DNA of 64,000 nucleotides from Psychrobium sp051201665 (GTDB taxonomy: Bacteria > Pseudomonadota > Gammaproteobacteria > Enterobacterales > Psychrobiaceae), in contig NZ_CP179210.1 of NCBI RefSeq assembly GCF_051201665.1, positions 992,001 through 1,056,000 of the forward strand. The letters run 5' to 3'. A program made the position numbers and the translations under genes. Shown in pieces: positions 15,639 to 23,714 of this stretch. How positions within the stretch are numbered: position 1 is the first letter of the stretch; the number at the start of each line of letters is the position of its first letter. Below the pieces are notes generated by a model. It was not told where the DNA came from. It was given only the letters and a program-made list of their open reading frames with translations, and ran no database searches.

Positions 15639-15905
15639 ATACCCATTGCCAGTGAAAGTGCATGATTTCAGCAAGACGAGAAGCGTGCCAAATACTAGGC
15701 ATAAGATGTGTCGTTAAGTCATTCTTAACCAATATCTTATAACAACGTAGTTGGTCGCTTATCGCCTTGTCCGTAGGAAGCTCGGGTAGAACACGACTAC
15801 TGCGTTATGATTCATAATTAGGGAATAGCCATTAATTACAAATCATGCCTTGTATTCGAATCTTACCCGAGCTCTGAAACAAGCATCTTCAATGGTAATG
15901 GGTAT
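15639..15905 (+). mobile_element. MITE-like repeat, family B, copy 1
   Basis: A 267-bp element whose ends are imperfect inverted repeats (ATACCCATTGCCAGTGAAAGTGC left; GCATCTTCAATGGTAATGGGTAT right). A second copy of exactly the same length lies inverted at 40889-41155. No ORF of its own in intergenic context. It is unrelated to families A and C. The remainder of 15403-15954 holds the Fur box and no gene. Confidence 0.85.
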
Positions 15906-15954
15906 TAGCGCCCTGAGTAAATCGTTATTTATGTAACGTGTTTAAATCCTGTAA

Positions 15955-16924
15955 TTAGAATTTGTAACCAACAGATACCATGTAAACCATAGGGTCGATT
16001 GATACTTCAACTTTACCTGGTACGCTACCGTCGATAGCCTTAAATGTAGCCGTAGTATCGATGTCAATGTAACGCGCTGAAGCGTTCACTAGCCATTTTT
16101 CGTCTAAGTGGTAATCAAAACCAACTTGTGCGCTTAGGCCCCAAGAGTTCTTAAGTTTTAAGTCAGTTAGGTTTAGGCCGCCTACTGAACCAGCGCCTGT
16201 GACACCTGGTGCAAACTCTTCTTCGAAGAATACTGTATAGTTAAGGCCAAGACCAACATATGGTTGGAAGTTATCACTTGGCGCGTTTAGGTAGTATAAA
16301 GCGCTTAATGTTGGTGGTAAGTGCTTTGTTTTACCAAGATCTAATTCAGTGCTACCACTGTGAACTTTTAGGTCATGAGAAAAAGGTGTTGCTGCTAGGG
16401 TCTGTTGATCTTTGTGGTTCAAATTTTGTTCAATCTAAAAGGGTTTTGGGCAAGGCATGAGGATTGATGCTGGGTTTACCCCAGTGAATGACGAATAACG
16501 CCGCACAAAATACTTTTAGGTGAATCCTACGGACAGCATTTGTTTGTTATTTCTACGGCGTTATCGCCTATTCGTGTAGCCAGCTACACCACATAGGCTC
16601 TGCCTTGTAGAAACCCCAAACAAATTGCTGCAAAAATGAACTCAAAAGATCAACAGACCCTAGTAATTCAACGGCGATTTTGTCTGTTGCGAAGTAGACA
16701 AAGTTAAGACCAAGTTGAGTTTCGCTTTCTACAGAAGCTGTTAATGCACCTGCGCCTAAATCAACTTTATTACCACCAGCATAGATAGTTGCTTTGTCGC
16801 TTGATGGCGTTACGTTAACTGCGCCAACACGAGCGATCATGTCACCAGCTTTGTTAGCCATTGCTACTGAAGAAGTTGCCGCTAGTGCCGCTACGATTGC
16901 AATATTAGTTAATGTTTTTTTCAT
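15955..16924 (-). pseudogene. ompW: OmpW-family outer-membrane porin, split by a family C element
   Basis: The N-terminal part (16924-16664) has a signal peptide (MKKTLTNIAIVAALAATSSVAMA) and OmpW sequence to KIAVELL. The C-terminal part (16398-15955) resumes at AATPFSHDLKVHSGSTELDL and ends in a typical barrel terminus (VSVGYKF). Taking out the 261-bp element with one CTAG copy restores an unbroken frame of 234 residues, the normal size of OmpW, an eight-stranded barrel for small hydrophobic molecules. The element adds 265 bp, which shifts the frame. Two partial ORFs (16924-16568 and 16422-15955) carry short tails coded by the element and are unlikely to form a barrel. Confidence 0.92.
16399..16659 (+). 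mobile_element. MITE-like element, family C, copy 1 (inside ompW)
   Basis: A 261-bp element flanked by CTAG on both sides (16395-16398 and 16660-16663). The inverted ends are GGTCTGTTGATCTTT and AAAAGATCAACAGACC. A same-length copy lies at 54572-54832. The 4-bp CTAG flank fits the YTAR target of IS5-group elements; a TA duplication cannot be excluded because CTAG contains TA. No transposase of that type is in the window. Confidence 0.9.
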
Positions 16925-17025
16925 GAGTTATCTCCGAAATTTTCTTGAATTTGTAGTGTGTTATCTGATGAGGGAATTATCCTCCCGTATAAAAATAAAC
17001 ACTTAATCAATTAATGATTCGGTTT

Positions 17026-17904
17026 CTATTTGTCAGGTGAATTTATTTGTTGTTGCAGGTAGTCAATCAGCGATTTTATCTTCGGTGACAGCTGACGATT
17101 ATGGGGTCTTACTGCCCAAATATGCTCTTGTGGTTCTTGATGATTTTCTAACACCACTATCAATTCGTTTTGTTCTAAATAGCGGTCAACATAATATTGC
17201 GGCAATTGAGCAATGCCTAAATCTTTTTTTACGGCATCTAACAAAGCATAACCATTGTTATATTGATGAGTACCTTTTACTTGAATTTGTTTGACTTTAT
17301 TACCGTTTTTTAAGCGCCAATAATTCTGCGAGCCTAATAAACAGTTATGGTGTTGTAATTCGTTAATGGTTTGAGGTTGACCATGTTGCTCTATATAAGC
17401 AGGGGAAGCGCAAAGATAGTTTTGACGACTCGATAATTTGGTGGCAATTAACGAAGAGTCTTCTAATGCACCGATGCGAATAGCTAAATCAAAACCTTCT
17501 TCAATAATGTCGATGCGTTTGTTAGTCAGGTGAGCTTGCACGGTCACATCGGGATAGCAGACAGAAAAATCATTGACGAGCGGCAAGATGATTTGTTCGC
17601 CAAAGGTAATAGGTGCAGTGAGCTTTATGTGACCCTGCGGCTTGCTTTGTAGGTTAGTTAGAGCCAATTGCGCGTCTTGTAATTCGTTAAGAATATGATG
17701 GCACCGATGATAAAAAATCTCACCTTCTTGAGTTAGCGACACATTGCGCGTGGTGCGATAGAAAAGCTTAATATTGAGGCGAGACTCTAGTGCATTGATA
17801 TGTCTTGAGACGTGAGCCGTCGACACATTAAGTTTTTGCGCTGCTTGGGTGAAGCTTTGTGTTTGTGCGACAGCGACAAATTCGCTGATACCTTGCCATT
17901 CCAT
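17026..17904 (-). CDS. LysR-family transcriptional regulator
   Basis: 292 residues with the N-terminal winged helix-turn-helix (FVAVAQTQSFTQAAQKLNVSTAHVSRHINALESRL) and a LysR substrate-binding domain (about residues 90-290) of the CrgA/PA2758 type (GHIKLTAPITFGEQIILPLV). It is divergent from frmA with 107 bp between them, the classic arrangement for a LysR regulator controlling the neighbour. An LysR gene next to class III alcohol dehydrogenase is common in gammaproteobacteria, so control of formaldehyde detoxification is likely but inferred. Confidence 0.9.
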   Translation of the reverse strand: MEWQGISEFVAVAQTQSFTQAAQKLNVSTAHVSRHINALESRLNIKLFYRTTRNVSLTQEGEIFYHRCHHILNELQDAQLALTNLQSKPQGHIKLTAPITFGEQIILPLVNDFSVCYPDVTVQAHLTNKRIDIIEEGFDLAIRIGALEDSSLIATKLSSRQNYLCASPAYIEQHGQPQTINELQHHNCLLGSQNYWRLKNGNKVKQIQVKGTHQYNNGYALLDAVKKDLGIAQLPQYYVDRYLEQNELIVVLENHQEPQEHIWAVRPHNRQLSPKIKSLIDYLQQQINSPDK

Positions 17905-18011
17905 TATTACTCTCTGGTAAAGGTGTTTTGTAATTTGGTGATATTATCATTGATTGAGAAATATTTATAATAAGCCTAATAGTAAAACACTCCCTAAAAA
18001 GGAAGATAGAA

Positions 18012-19142
18012 ATGTCAGACCAATTTATTAAATCTAAAGCCGCCGTTGCGTGGGGGCCTAAACAGCCGCTAAGCATTGAAGAAATCGATGTCATGTTGCC
18101 TAAAAAAGGCGAGGTGCTAGTAAAAATTATCGCTTCTGGTGTATGTCACACCGATGCATTTACGCTATCAGGTGAAGATCCTGAAGGTATTTTCCCTGCG
18201 GTATTAGGTCATGAAGGTGGCGGTATCGTTGAGCAAGTGGGTGAAGGCGTCACTAGTGTTAGTGTTGGCGATCACGTGATCCCACTTTACACACCTGAGT
18301 GTGGCGTGTGTAAGTTCTGTACTTCTGGTAAAACTAATCTGTGTCAGCAGATCCGTGAAACACAAGGTAAAGGTTTAATGCCAGATGGCACTACGCGTTT
18401 TTATAAAGACGGTGAGCCGATTTTCCATTACATGGGTTGTTCTACATTTTCTGAATACACTGTACTGCCAGAAATTTCACTAGCGAAAGTGAACCCTGAA
18501 GCACCACTTGAAGAAGTCTGTCTATTAGGTTGTGGTGTAACTACCGGCATGGGCGCAGTGATGAACACAGCGAAAGTTGAAGAGGGCGATACCGTTGCTA
18601 TTTTCGGTATGGGTGGCATTGGACTATCAGCCGTTATTGGTGCTGCTATGGCCAAAGCGTCACGCATTATCGTTATTGATATCAATGAATCAAAATTCGA
18701 ATTGGCTAAGAAATTAGGCGCGACAGATTGTATTAACCCTAAAGATCACGATAAGCCAATTCAAGATGTCATTGTTGAATTAACTGATGGCGGCGTAGAC
18801 TATTCATTCGAATGTATCGGTAATGTTGATGTGATGCGTAGTGCACTAGAGTGTTGTCACAAAGGCTGGGGCGAATCTGTGATTATTGGCGTGGCTGGTG
18901 CAGGTCAAGAAATTTCAACTCGTCCATTCCAGCTAGTAACTGGTCGCGTATGGCGCGGCACTGCATTTGGCGGTGTGAAAGGGCGCACTGAATTACCAGA
19001 TTACGTTGAGCGTTACCTTGCTGGCGAATTTAAGCTTAGCGATTTTATTACGCATACCATGGGTCTTGAAGGCATCAACGATGCTTTTGACTTAATGCAT
19101 GAAGGTAAGAGTATTCGCACCGTTATTCATTTCGATAAATAA
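18012..19142 (+). CDS. frmA: S-(hydroxymethyl)glutathione dehydrogenase / class III alcohol dehydrogenase
   Basis: Oxidises S-hydroxymethylglutathione to S-formylglutathione with NAD in formaldehyde detoxification, and can also reduce S-nitrosoglutathione. 376 residues, standard length. Catalytic zinc ligands are in SGVCHTDAF and LGHEGGG. The structural zinc cysteines are in PECGVCKFCTSGKTNLCQ, and the Rossmann motif is FGMGGIGLSAV. An AGGAAGA site precedes the ATG. The usual partner S-formylglutathione hydrolase (frmB) is not next to it; the downstream gene is an RNA helicase. Confidence 0.95.
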   Translation: MSDQFIKSKAAVAWGPKQPLSIEEIDVMLPKKGEVLVKIIASGVCHTDAFTLSGEDPEGIFPAVLGHEGGGIVEQVGEGVTSVSVGDHVIPLYTPECGVCKFCTSGKTNLCQQIRETQGKGLMPDGTTRFYKDGEPIFHYMGCSTFSEYTVLPEISLAKVNPEAPLEEVCLLGCGVTTGMGAVMNTAKVEEGDTVAIFGMGGIGLSAVIGAAMAKASRIIVIDINESKFELAKKLGATDCINPKDHDKPIQDVIVELTDGGVDYSFECIGNVDVMRSALECCHKGWGESVIIGVAGAGQEISTRPFQLVTGRVWRGTAFGGVKGRTELPDYVERYLAGEFKLSDFITHTMGLEGINDAFDLMHEGKSIRTVIHFDK

Positions 19143-19158
19143 ACTTTATTGAATACTA

Positions 19159-19198
19159 TGTCAGGAAACTTGGCTTTAGACTGCCAAGTTACCTGACA
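19159..19198 (+). terminator. Long hairpin after frmA
   Basis: TGTCAGG-a-AACTTGGC pairs with GCCAAGTT-a-CCTGACA (16 positions, one mismatch), 17 bp after the frmA stop. The T run is short, so it may work as an mRNA-end hairpin as much as a terminator. Confidence 0.75.
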
Positions 19199-19261
19199 TT
19201 TATTTACTTCCATAAAACACTTCATTAGACTTAACACTTCTTCTCTTTATTAGTGTCTCCC

Positions 19262-20488
19262 ATGACGTTCTCACAGCTTGGTTTATCACCTTCAATTGTC
19301 GATGCATTACCAACATCACTTAAACACCCAACGCCTATTCAAGCGTTAGCTATTCCTGTCGCACTTTCCAAAAACGATGTATTAGCACTAGCGCAAACCG
19401 GCAGTGGCAAAACATTGGCTTTTGGTTTACCGCTTATTGAATCATTAACGAATAACGCGCAAGGCATTGAAGCTTTGGTGATAGTGCCAACCCGAGAGCT
19501 GGCACAGCAGGTGTCATCATCGTTGGCAGAGATCGCAAAGCCGTTAGGACAGCAGATAGTCACTTTATGTGGCGGAGTTGATCAAAGTGCTCAAGTTGCT
19601 CATGTTAATCAAGGCGCGCGCATTGTTGTTGCAACGCCGGGACGATTACTCGATTTATTAGAACAACAGCTATTGCCTGTTAATCATCTTCAGAGCTTGG
19701 TACTCGATGAAGCTGATCGTTTGTTAGACATGGGCTTTTTAAAAGACATTGAAAAGATAGTTACGCATTTACCACGTGAAAATCGCCAAACTATGATGTT
19801 TTCAGCGACGTTGGCGCCCAAGTTAGAGAAATTAGCGCAAAAAATATTACAACATCCTCAGAAAATTGAAGCCAATGAAGCAAACACCGTTGTTGAAAAT
19901 ATTAATGAACAACTTTATCTAACTAATAAAGGCAGTAAAGCGAAAGCCTTGATTGCACTATTAACCGAGAATAATTGGCAGCAAGCACTAGTATTCATTA
20001 ACGCGAAAGATAGTGTTGACTCTGTCGCCAAAAAATTAAAGAAAGCTGGGCTAAATGTTGCGGCACTCCATGGCGAAAAAGCGCAAAGTGAGCGCCAACA
20101 GACTCTTGCCGATTTCCACAATAAAAAACTCAATGTGCTGGTGGCAACAGATGTATTGGCTCGCGGCATTGATATCGATTCACTGCCAGTCGTAATTAAT
20201 CTTGATTTACCCGACAACGCGCCTGTTTATGTGCACCGTGTTGGCCGCACTGCGCGCGCTGGAAAATCAGGTGTGGCAATTTCATTAGTATGTCATGGTG
20301 AAGCAAAGGCATTAGCAGCCATTCGCACGCTAACTAAACGTGAGCTACCACTGCAATCACTTGAGAATTTTCCTGTTACCGACAAACCGTCAGCAGGTGA
20401 GAGTAAGCGCGGCCCTAAAGATAAAAAAGCCAATCGCCGAACGGCAAAAAGAAAACAAGCGGGTGGATTTAAAAAGAAGCCGTCATAA
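19262..20488 (+). CDS. DEAD-box ATP-dependent RNA helicase, RhlE-like
   Basis: Unwinds RNA duplexes, probably in ribosome assembly or mRNA turnover. All core motifs are present in order: Q-motif (PTPIQALAIP), AQTGSGKT, PTRELAQQ, TPGR, DEAD in DEADRLLDMGF, SAT, ATDVLARGIDID and HRVGRTARAG. A basic tail follows (KANRRTAKRKQAGGFKKKPS). The start at 19262 (MTFSQLGLSPSIV) is preferred over the in-frame GTG at 19253 because homologues begin this way; no strong ribosome site is seen for either. The tail suits RhlE rather than SrmB or DbpA, but the exact subfamily is uncertain. Confidence 0.9.
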   Translation: MTFSQLGLSPSIVDALPTSLKHPTPIQALAIPVALSKNDVLALAQTGSGKTLAFGLPLIESLTNNAQGIEALVIVPTRELAQQVSSSLAEIAKPLGQQIVTLCGGVDQSAQVAHVNQGARIVVATPGRLLDLLEQQLLPVNHLQSLVLDEADRLLDMGFLKDIEKIVTHLPRENRQTMMFSATLAPKLEKLAQKILQHPQKIEANEANTVVENINEQLYLTNKGSKAKALIALLTENNWQQALVFINAKDSVDSVAKKLKKAGLNVAALHGEKAQSERQQTLADFHNKKLNVLVATDVLARGIDIDSLPVVINLDLPDNAPVYVHRVGRTARAGKSGVAISLVCHGEAKALAAIRTLTKRELPLQSLENFPVTDKPSAGESKRGPKDKKANRRTAKRKQAGGFKKKPS

Positions 20489-20560
20489 TAAATTGATTGT
20501 ACATCCATTTTAAAGTTCGCTAGTCTCATTGAGCTACTTATTAAGATGACTGGATTTTAG

Positions 20561-21019
20561 ATGTTGTATAAAAATGTTACTATTTCTGCAAGTAAATCAA
20601 TTGCATTGGTTGCTCATGATAATATGAAATCGACATTGTTAGCTTGGTGTTGTAAATATCAAGAGTCGTTAAATCAACATAGGTTATTCGCAACAGGAAC
20701 TACAGGTAGCCTGCTCTCAGAGCAAGCAAAACTTGATGTTACAAAGCTCATTAGTGGCCCATTGGGAGGCGACCAGCAAATTGGTGCACTTATCACTGAG
20801 CAAAATATCGATATGATGATTTTCTTTTGGGATCCACTTGAGGCGCAGCCTCATGATCCAGATGTTAAGGCGTTATTACGTTTAGCTTCTGTATGGAATA
20901 TTCCAGTCGCATGTAATGAATCAACCGCAGATTTTCTGATAAACTCGTCATTATTTGATGCGCCATATGAGAAGTCCATTCCTGATTACGACCAGTACAT
21001 TAATCAACGCACAAAATAA
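20561..21019 (+). CDS. mgsA: Methylglyoxal synthase
   Basis: Converts dihydroxyacetone phosphate to methylglyoxal and phosphate, a bypass used when phosphosugars build up. 152 residues, the normal size for the family. Signature parts are LVAHDNMKSTLLAWC, ATGTTG (phosphate binding), SGPLGGDQQIGA with the catalytic aspartate next to the glycines, and FFWDPLEAQPHDPDVKALLR. It is monocistronic with its own terminator at 21018. Confidence 0.95.
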   Translation: MLYKNVTISASKSIALVAHDNMKSTLLAWCCKYQESLNQHRLFATGTTGSLLSEQAKLDVTKLISGPLGGDQQIGALITEQNIDMMIFFWDPLEAQPHDPDVKALLRLASVWNIPVACNESTADFLINSSLFDAPYEKSIPDYDQYINQRTK

Positions 21020-21044
21020 AAAGACTCATCAATGAGCCTTTTTT
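21018..21044 (+). terminator. Terminator after mgsA
   Basis: AAAAAG-a-CTCAT / ATGAG-c-CTTTTT hairpin; the A and T runs let it act in both directions, and it also lies at the end of the convergent ilvE. Confidence 0.8.
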
Positions 21045-21074
21045 AAATTTAAATTTAAATTAGAAAATATAGCT

Positions 21075-22070
21075 TTAGATACTAACTAACCAGTTGTGCT
21101 TATCTTCAGCAAGACCCCATTGGATGTCGTTCATTGCTTTACGTAATGCTTGAGTGCGAGGGCCTTCTTTACCGTCGCCAACGATATGTTCTTTGCCGTT
21201 GTGAATGAAGGTGCCAACAGGGGCTAGTACGGCTGCTGTGCCTGATAACGCTGCTTCACATCCAGGCTTAGCTGCGCGTTCTAGTAGTTCGGCTACTGTT
21301 AGCTCACGCTCAGATACTTTCATACCCATATCGCGCGCTAGCGTAAGAATTGAATCACGGGTTACGCCGTGTAAAAAGCTCTCGTCTAATGCTTTTGTGA
21401 TGATTTCATCGTTGTCGATTAACAAGAAGTTTGCAGCGCCAGTTTCTTGAACGTCACCGTTTGGACAAAATAGTACTTGGTCAGCTTTAAACTCGTCACG
21501 TGCTTGCATGATAGGGCGTAGCGCACTTGCGTAGTTACCACCACTTTTGATCATGCCGTTGTGCGGTGCACAGCGCATACCTGTTTCATCAAGCAATAAA
21601 CGCAGTGTGCCAGCGTCGCTCGAGAAGTAGTTACCTACTGGTGATAATAAAACATATTGGCATGATGTCATTGATGGTGCAGCGGCTTTACCGATTGCAG
21701 CTTCTGTACCGATATGTGTCGGTCGAATGTACATTGAACCCGGTGGTTCTGGTACTTCATCAGCAAAACGATTCACCACATCTTTAATCATTTTTTCTGT
21801 GGCTGCTGTATCAATTGCTGGTAAAGATAGTAAAGCACTACTTTGTGCAAAACGAGCAATGTTCTTGTCCATGCGAAATAGCTTAATTGAACCATCAGCA
21901 TGACGAAATGCTTTTAACCCTTCAAAACACGTACTTGCATAGTGAAGCACATGAGCACCAGGGTGAAATGTAAGGCTGTCACTTGGGACGAGTTGCGCAT
22001 CAGTCCATTTTTCACCGTCATAATTAGAAATTGCCATTTCAGGCATGAAAACTGTACCAAACGCTGCCAT
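21075..22070 (-). CDS. ilvE: Branched-chain amino acid aminotransferase
   Basis: A PLP enzyme that makes or breaks down leucine, isoleucine and valine by exchanging the amino group with glutamate. 331 residues of the longer BCAT type (BCAT2-like): FHPGAHVLHYASTCFEGLKAFR, MYIRPTHIGTEAAIG, the PLP lysine in NGMIKSGGNYASALRP, and QETGAANFLLI. It is convergent with mgsA. No leader or attenuator is evident upstream, so regulation is not shown. Confidence 0.93.
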   Translation of the reverse strand: MAAFGTVFMPEMAISNYDGEKWTDAQLVPSDSLTFHPGAHVLHYASTCFEGLKAFRHADGSIKLFRMDKNIARFAQSSALLSLPAIDTAATEKMIKDVVNRFADEVPEPPGSMYIRPTHIGTEAAIGKAAAPSMTSCQYVLLSPVGNYFSSDAGTLRLLLDETGMRCAPHNGMIKSGGNYASALRPIMQARDEFKADQVLFCPNGDVQETGAANFLLIDNDEIITKALDESFLHGVTRDSILTLARDMGMKVSERELTVAELLERAAKPGCEAALSGTAAVLAPVGTFIHNGKEHIVGDGKEGPRTQALRKAMNDIQWGLAEDKHNWLVSI

Positions 22071-22462
22071 TACTTACTCCAAGAACTATCTATAAAAATC
22101 ATTAACTGTCATTTGCTCTCTAAAGGCCGCAAATGCACGAAATACCCAATGATTATAGTGTTGAGTGTTAGTAATTGGAATTGCCAAACAGTGAATTTTA
22201 TAAATTAAAAAAAGCCTACTCAAAGTTGAGGCTAAAAATGAGGTTGCTAGTTAGTTATTGTTATTTAAGATATTGATTGTATGTCGAAAAGTATAATTGA
22301 TATGTTGTTTTATGAAACACTGTATCTCAATTAGTGATTTACTATGTAAACTAATGTTTACGTTGTCAGTATTTTGTGGTCAATTAGTGGGAATTTAGTG
22401 AATGATTTATTTGGACTTGGTTGATGTAAACGGGGCTGTAGTCAGCGTTTTGTTTTTCTACA
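22071..22462. other. Intergenic stretch upstream of ilvE, no gene seen
   Basis: A+T-rich DNA between ilvE and the terminator of the degenerate tRNA copy at 22531. I see no supported ORF or RNA gene; it should hold the ilvE promoter. Confidence 0.5.
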
Positions 22463-22467
22463 GGCAT

Positions 22468-22510
22468 AAAAAATCGCCTATCTTTAGAAACTAAAGGGCG
22501 ATTATTTTTT
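22468..22510 (-). terminator. Terminator downstream of the degenerate tRNA-fMet copy
   Basis: Hairpin AATCGCC..GGCGATT with flanking A and T runs. The same AATCGCC..GGCGATT type recurs at 22710-22727 and, in weaker form, at 35671-35704, each just after a tRNA-fMet 3' end, so the locus is built of repeated tRNA-terminator units. Confidence 0.75.
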
Positions 22511-22530
22511 TCTAAACATAGAGTGGTGAT

Positions 22531-22672
22531 TGGATGTGGGAGCTGCTTTCTATTTATGAAGAGTGAAAGCTAACAACGACCTTCGACATTCTGTCACTCT
22601 TTATTCGAAGAAGGAGGAGTTGAGCCCGAGGACTTTCTCAGAAAATAAAGAGTCAGACTGCTCTATCTCGCA
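22531..22672 (-). pseudogene. Degenerate, expanded tRNA-fMet-like copy
   Basis: Read on the minus strand, this 142-nt segment has the tRNA-fMet 5' end (TGCGAGATAGAGCAGTCTG), the landmarks CTCGGGCTCA and GAAGGTCGTT, and the 3' end AGCTCCCACATCCA. Extra sequence sits in the D, anticodon and T regions, and there is no CAT anticodon in a normal loop. Two acceptor-stem pairs are broken by G-to-A or C-to-T type changes. It cannot work as a standard tRNA. Confidence 0.75.
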
Positions 22673-22709
22673 ATTATTCTTCAAGTTTACTTTTCTTCAG
22701 GCATAAAAA

Positions 22710-22727
22710 AATCGCCTTGAGGCGATT
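22710..22727 (-). terminator. Terminator after the half tRNA at attL
   Basis: AATCGCC-ttga-GGCGATT with a T run on the minus strand; the original terminator of the tRNA-fMet gene before island insertion. Confidence 0.8.
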
Positions 22728-22746
22728 ATTTATTCTCTTTAAAAAG

Positions 22747-22800
22747 AGTAGTGATTGGATGCGGGAGCTAGATTTGAACTAACGACCTTCGGGTTATGAG
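22747..22800 (-). repeat. attL: 54-bp direct repeat holding the 3' half of tRNA-fMet
   Basis: Identical over 54 bp to 35708-35761. On the minus strand it runs from within the CAT anticodon loop (CTCATAACCCG) through the T arm and acceptor end to the CCA and a few flanking bases. The identity stops abruptly at 22800 (anticodon loop side), after which the sequence is island DNA. The tRNA 5' half is missing here, so this is the displaced tRNA end left by site-specific integration. Confidence 0.93.
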
Positions 22801-22997
22801 GCTTATTTTTTAGCTGTGCTTTAACAAACTTAAATGTACGTTAATATCTATTTTCAATAAGTGTTTGTTAAGTATAGCTATAATAGTATTTTCTGTGAAA
22901 TGTTTATTTTCCTTTCTTTTCGGAGAGGGTTAATGTTTGTCACAAATTATCGCTACTATATGATTTTTATTTTATCAATTTACTGAATTATAAGTCA

Positions 22998-23714
22998 CTA
23001 AATATTGCTCGCATCTGATTTCATAGCTGCGTCACATAGATTAACCCATTGGCCAACGTTCGTTCTTTTATGCTGTGCTGATAGTGTCTTTACTTTCCCA
23101 ATGTCATGTAATAACGCCGCAGTAATAGCTAAGTCACGATGATCATCATCTTGCCAAGGCATTGTTGATACAATTTGAGCCACTTCTACCGAGTGCGCTA
23201 TTAATCCGCCGGGGCAGTTATGATGATGATTCAAACTTGCAGGGGCTTGAATGAAACCTAAACAAATACGACTAGGTATTAATACTTGCGCAATGAAGTC
23301 TCTTAACTCAGTGCTTTTAATGCAATTAACTAGGGTACAGAAGGCGTGAAGCAATTGCTTTTTGGGGCAGAGTGCCGAGGGAAGCGAATCTAAATCGCAC
23401 TTATCTAAGGTGAGCTTATCGCTGGCCTTTTCGATATATATTAGGTGTAAATATTTTCGATTTTTGTAGCGCTTTACGCACATTTCACATTGGATCATCG
23501 CACCATGATGCAGATCTATTATTTTCTCTGGAACGCTAAACATATAGGCAGTAACGCTACTATGAATATCAGATAGCTTAATAACCCAGTATGGCTTGTT
23601 ATTACGATCAAGTTTGGCAATAAACGCTATGAGTCGATAGCACCCTTTAAAGCGTTTTAAATGGACGCCATCACATAAACGCGGTTGGTGTGAAACATCA
23701 ATAATATTAATCAT
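22998..23714 (-). CDS. HD-domain/TraI-type protein, probably C-terminally truncated
   Basis: The start at 23714 (MINIIDVSHQ) overlaps the integrase stop by 8 bp. Residues about 20-100 look like an OB-fold nucleic-acid-binding domain, followed by a metal-dependent HD domain (GGLIAHSVEVAQIV and ALLHDIGKVKTL), as in YhaM-type exonucleases and the TraI_2 group. The frame ends soon after VGQWVN, where relatives normally continue with the rest of the HD domain, so the protein is probably cut short near the island edge. Genes of this type often follow island integrases. Function unknown. Confidence 0.7.
   Translation of the reverse strand: MINIIDVSHQPRLCDGVHLKRFKGCYRLIAFIAKLDRNNKPYWVIKLSDIHSSVTAYMFSVPEKIIDLHHGAMIQCEMCVKRYKNRKYLHLIYIEKASDKLTLDKCDLDSLPSALCPKKQLLHAFCTLVNCIKSTELRDFIAQVLIPSRICLGFIQAPASLNHHHNCPGGLIAHSVEVAQIVSTMPWQDDDHRDLAITAALLHDIGKVKTLSAQHKRTNVGQWVNLCDAAMKSDASNI

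Noticed and set aside
16260..16460. Plus-strand ORF across the family C element and ompW
   Set aside because: It is a shadow of the broken ompW gene and the element; the minus-strand reading gives coherent OmpW sequence.
22531..22672. tmRNA, selenocysteine tRNA or other long tRNA-like RNA
   Set aside because: Clear tRNA-fMet landmarks with broken acceptor pairs; no tag-peptide frame, no TCA anticodon and no long variable arm in the right place.
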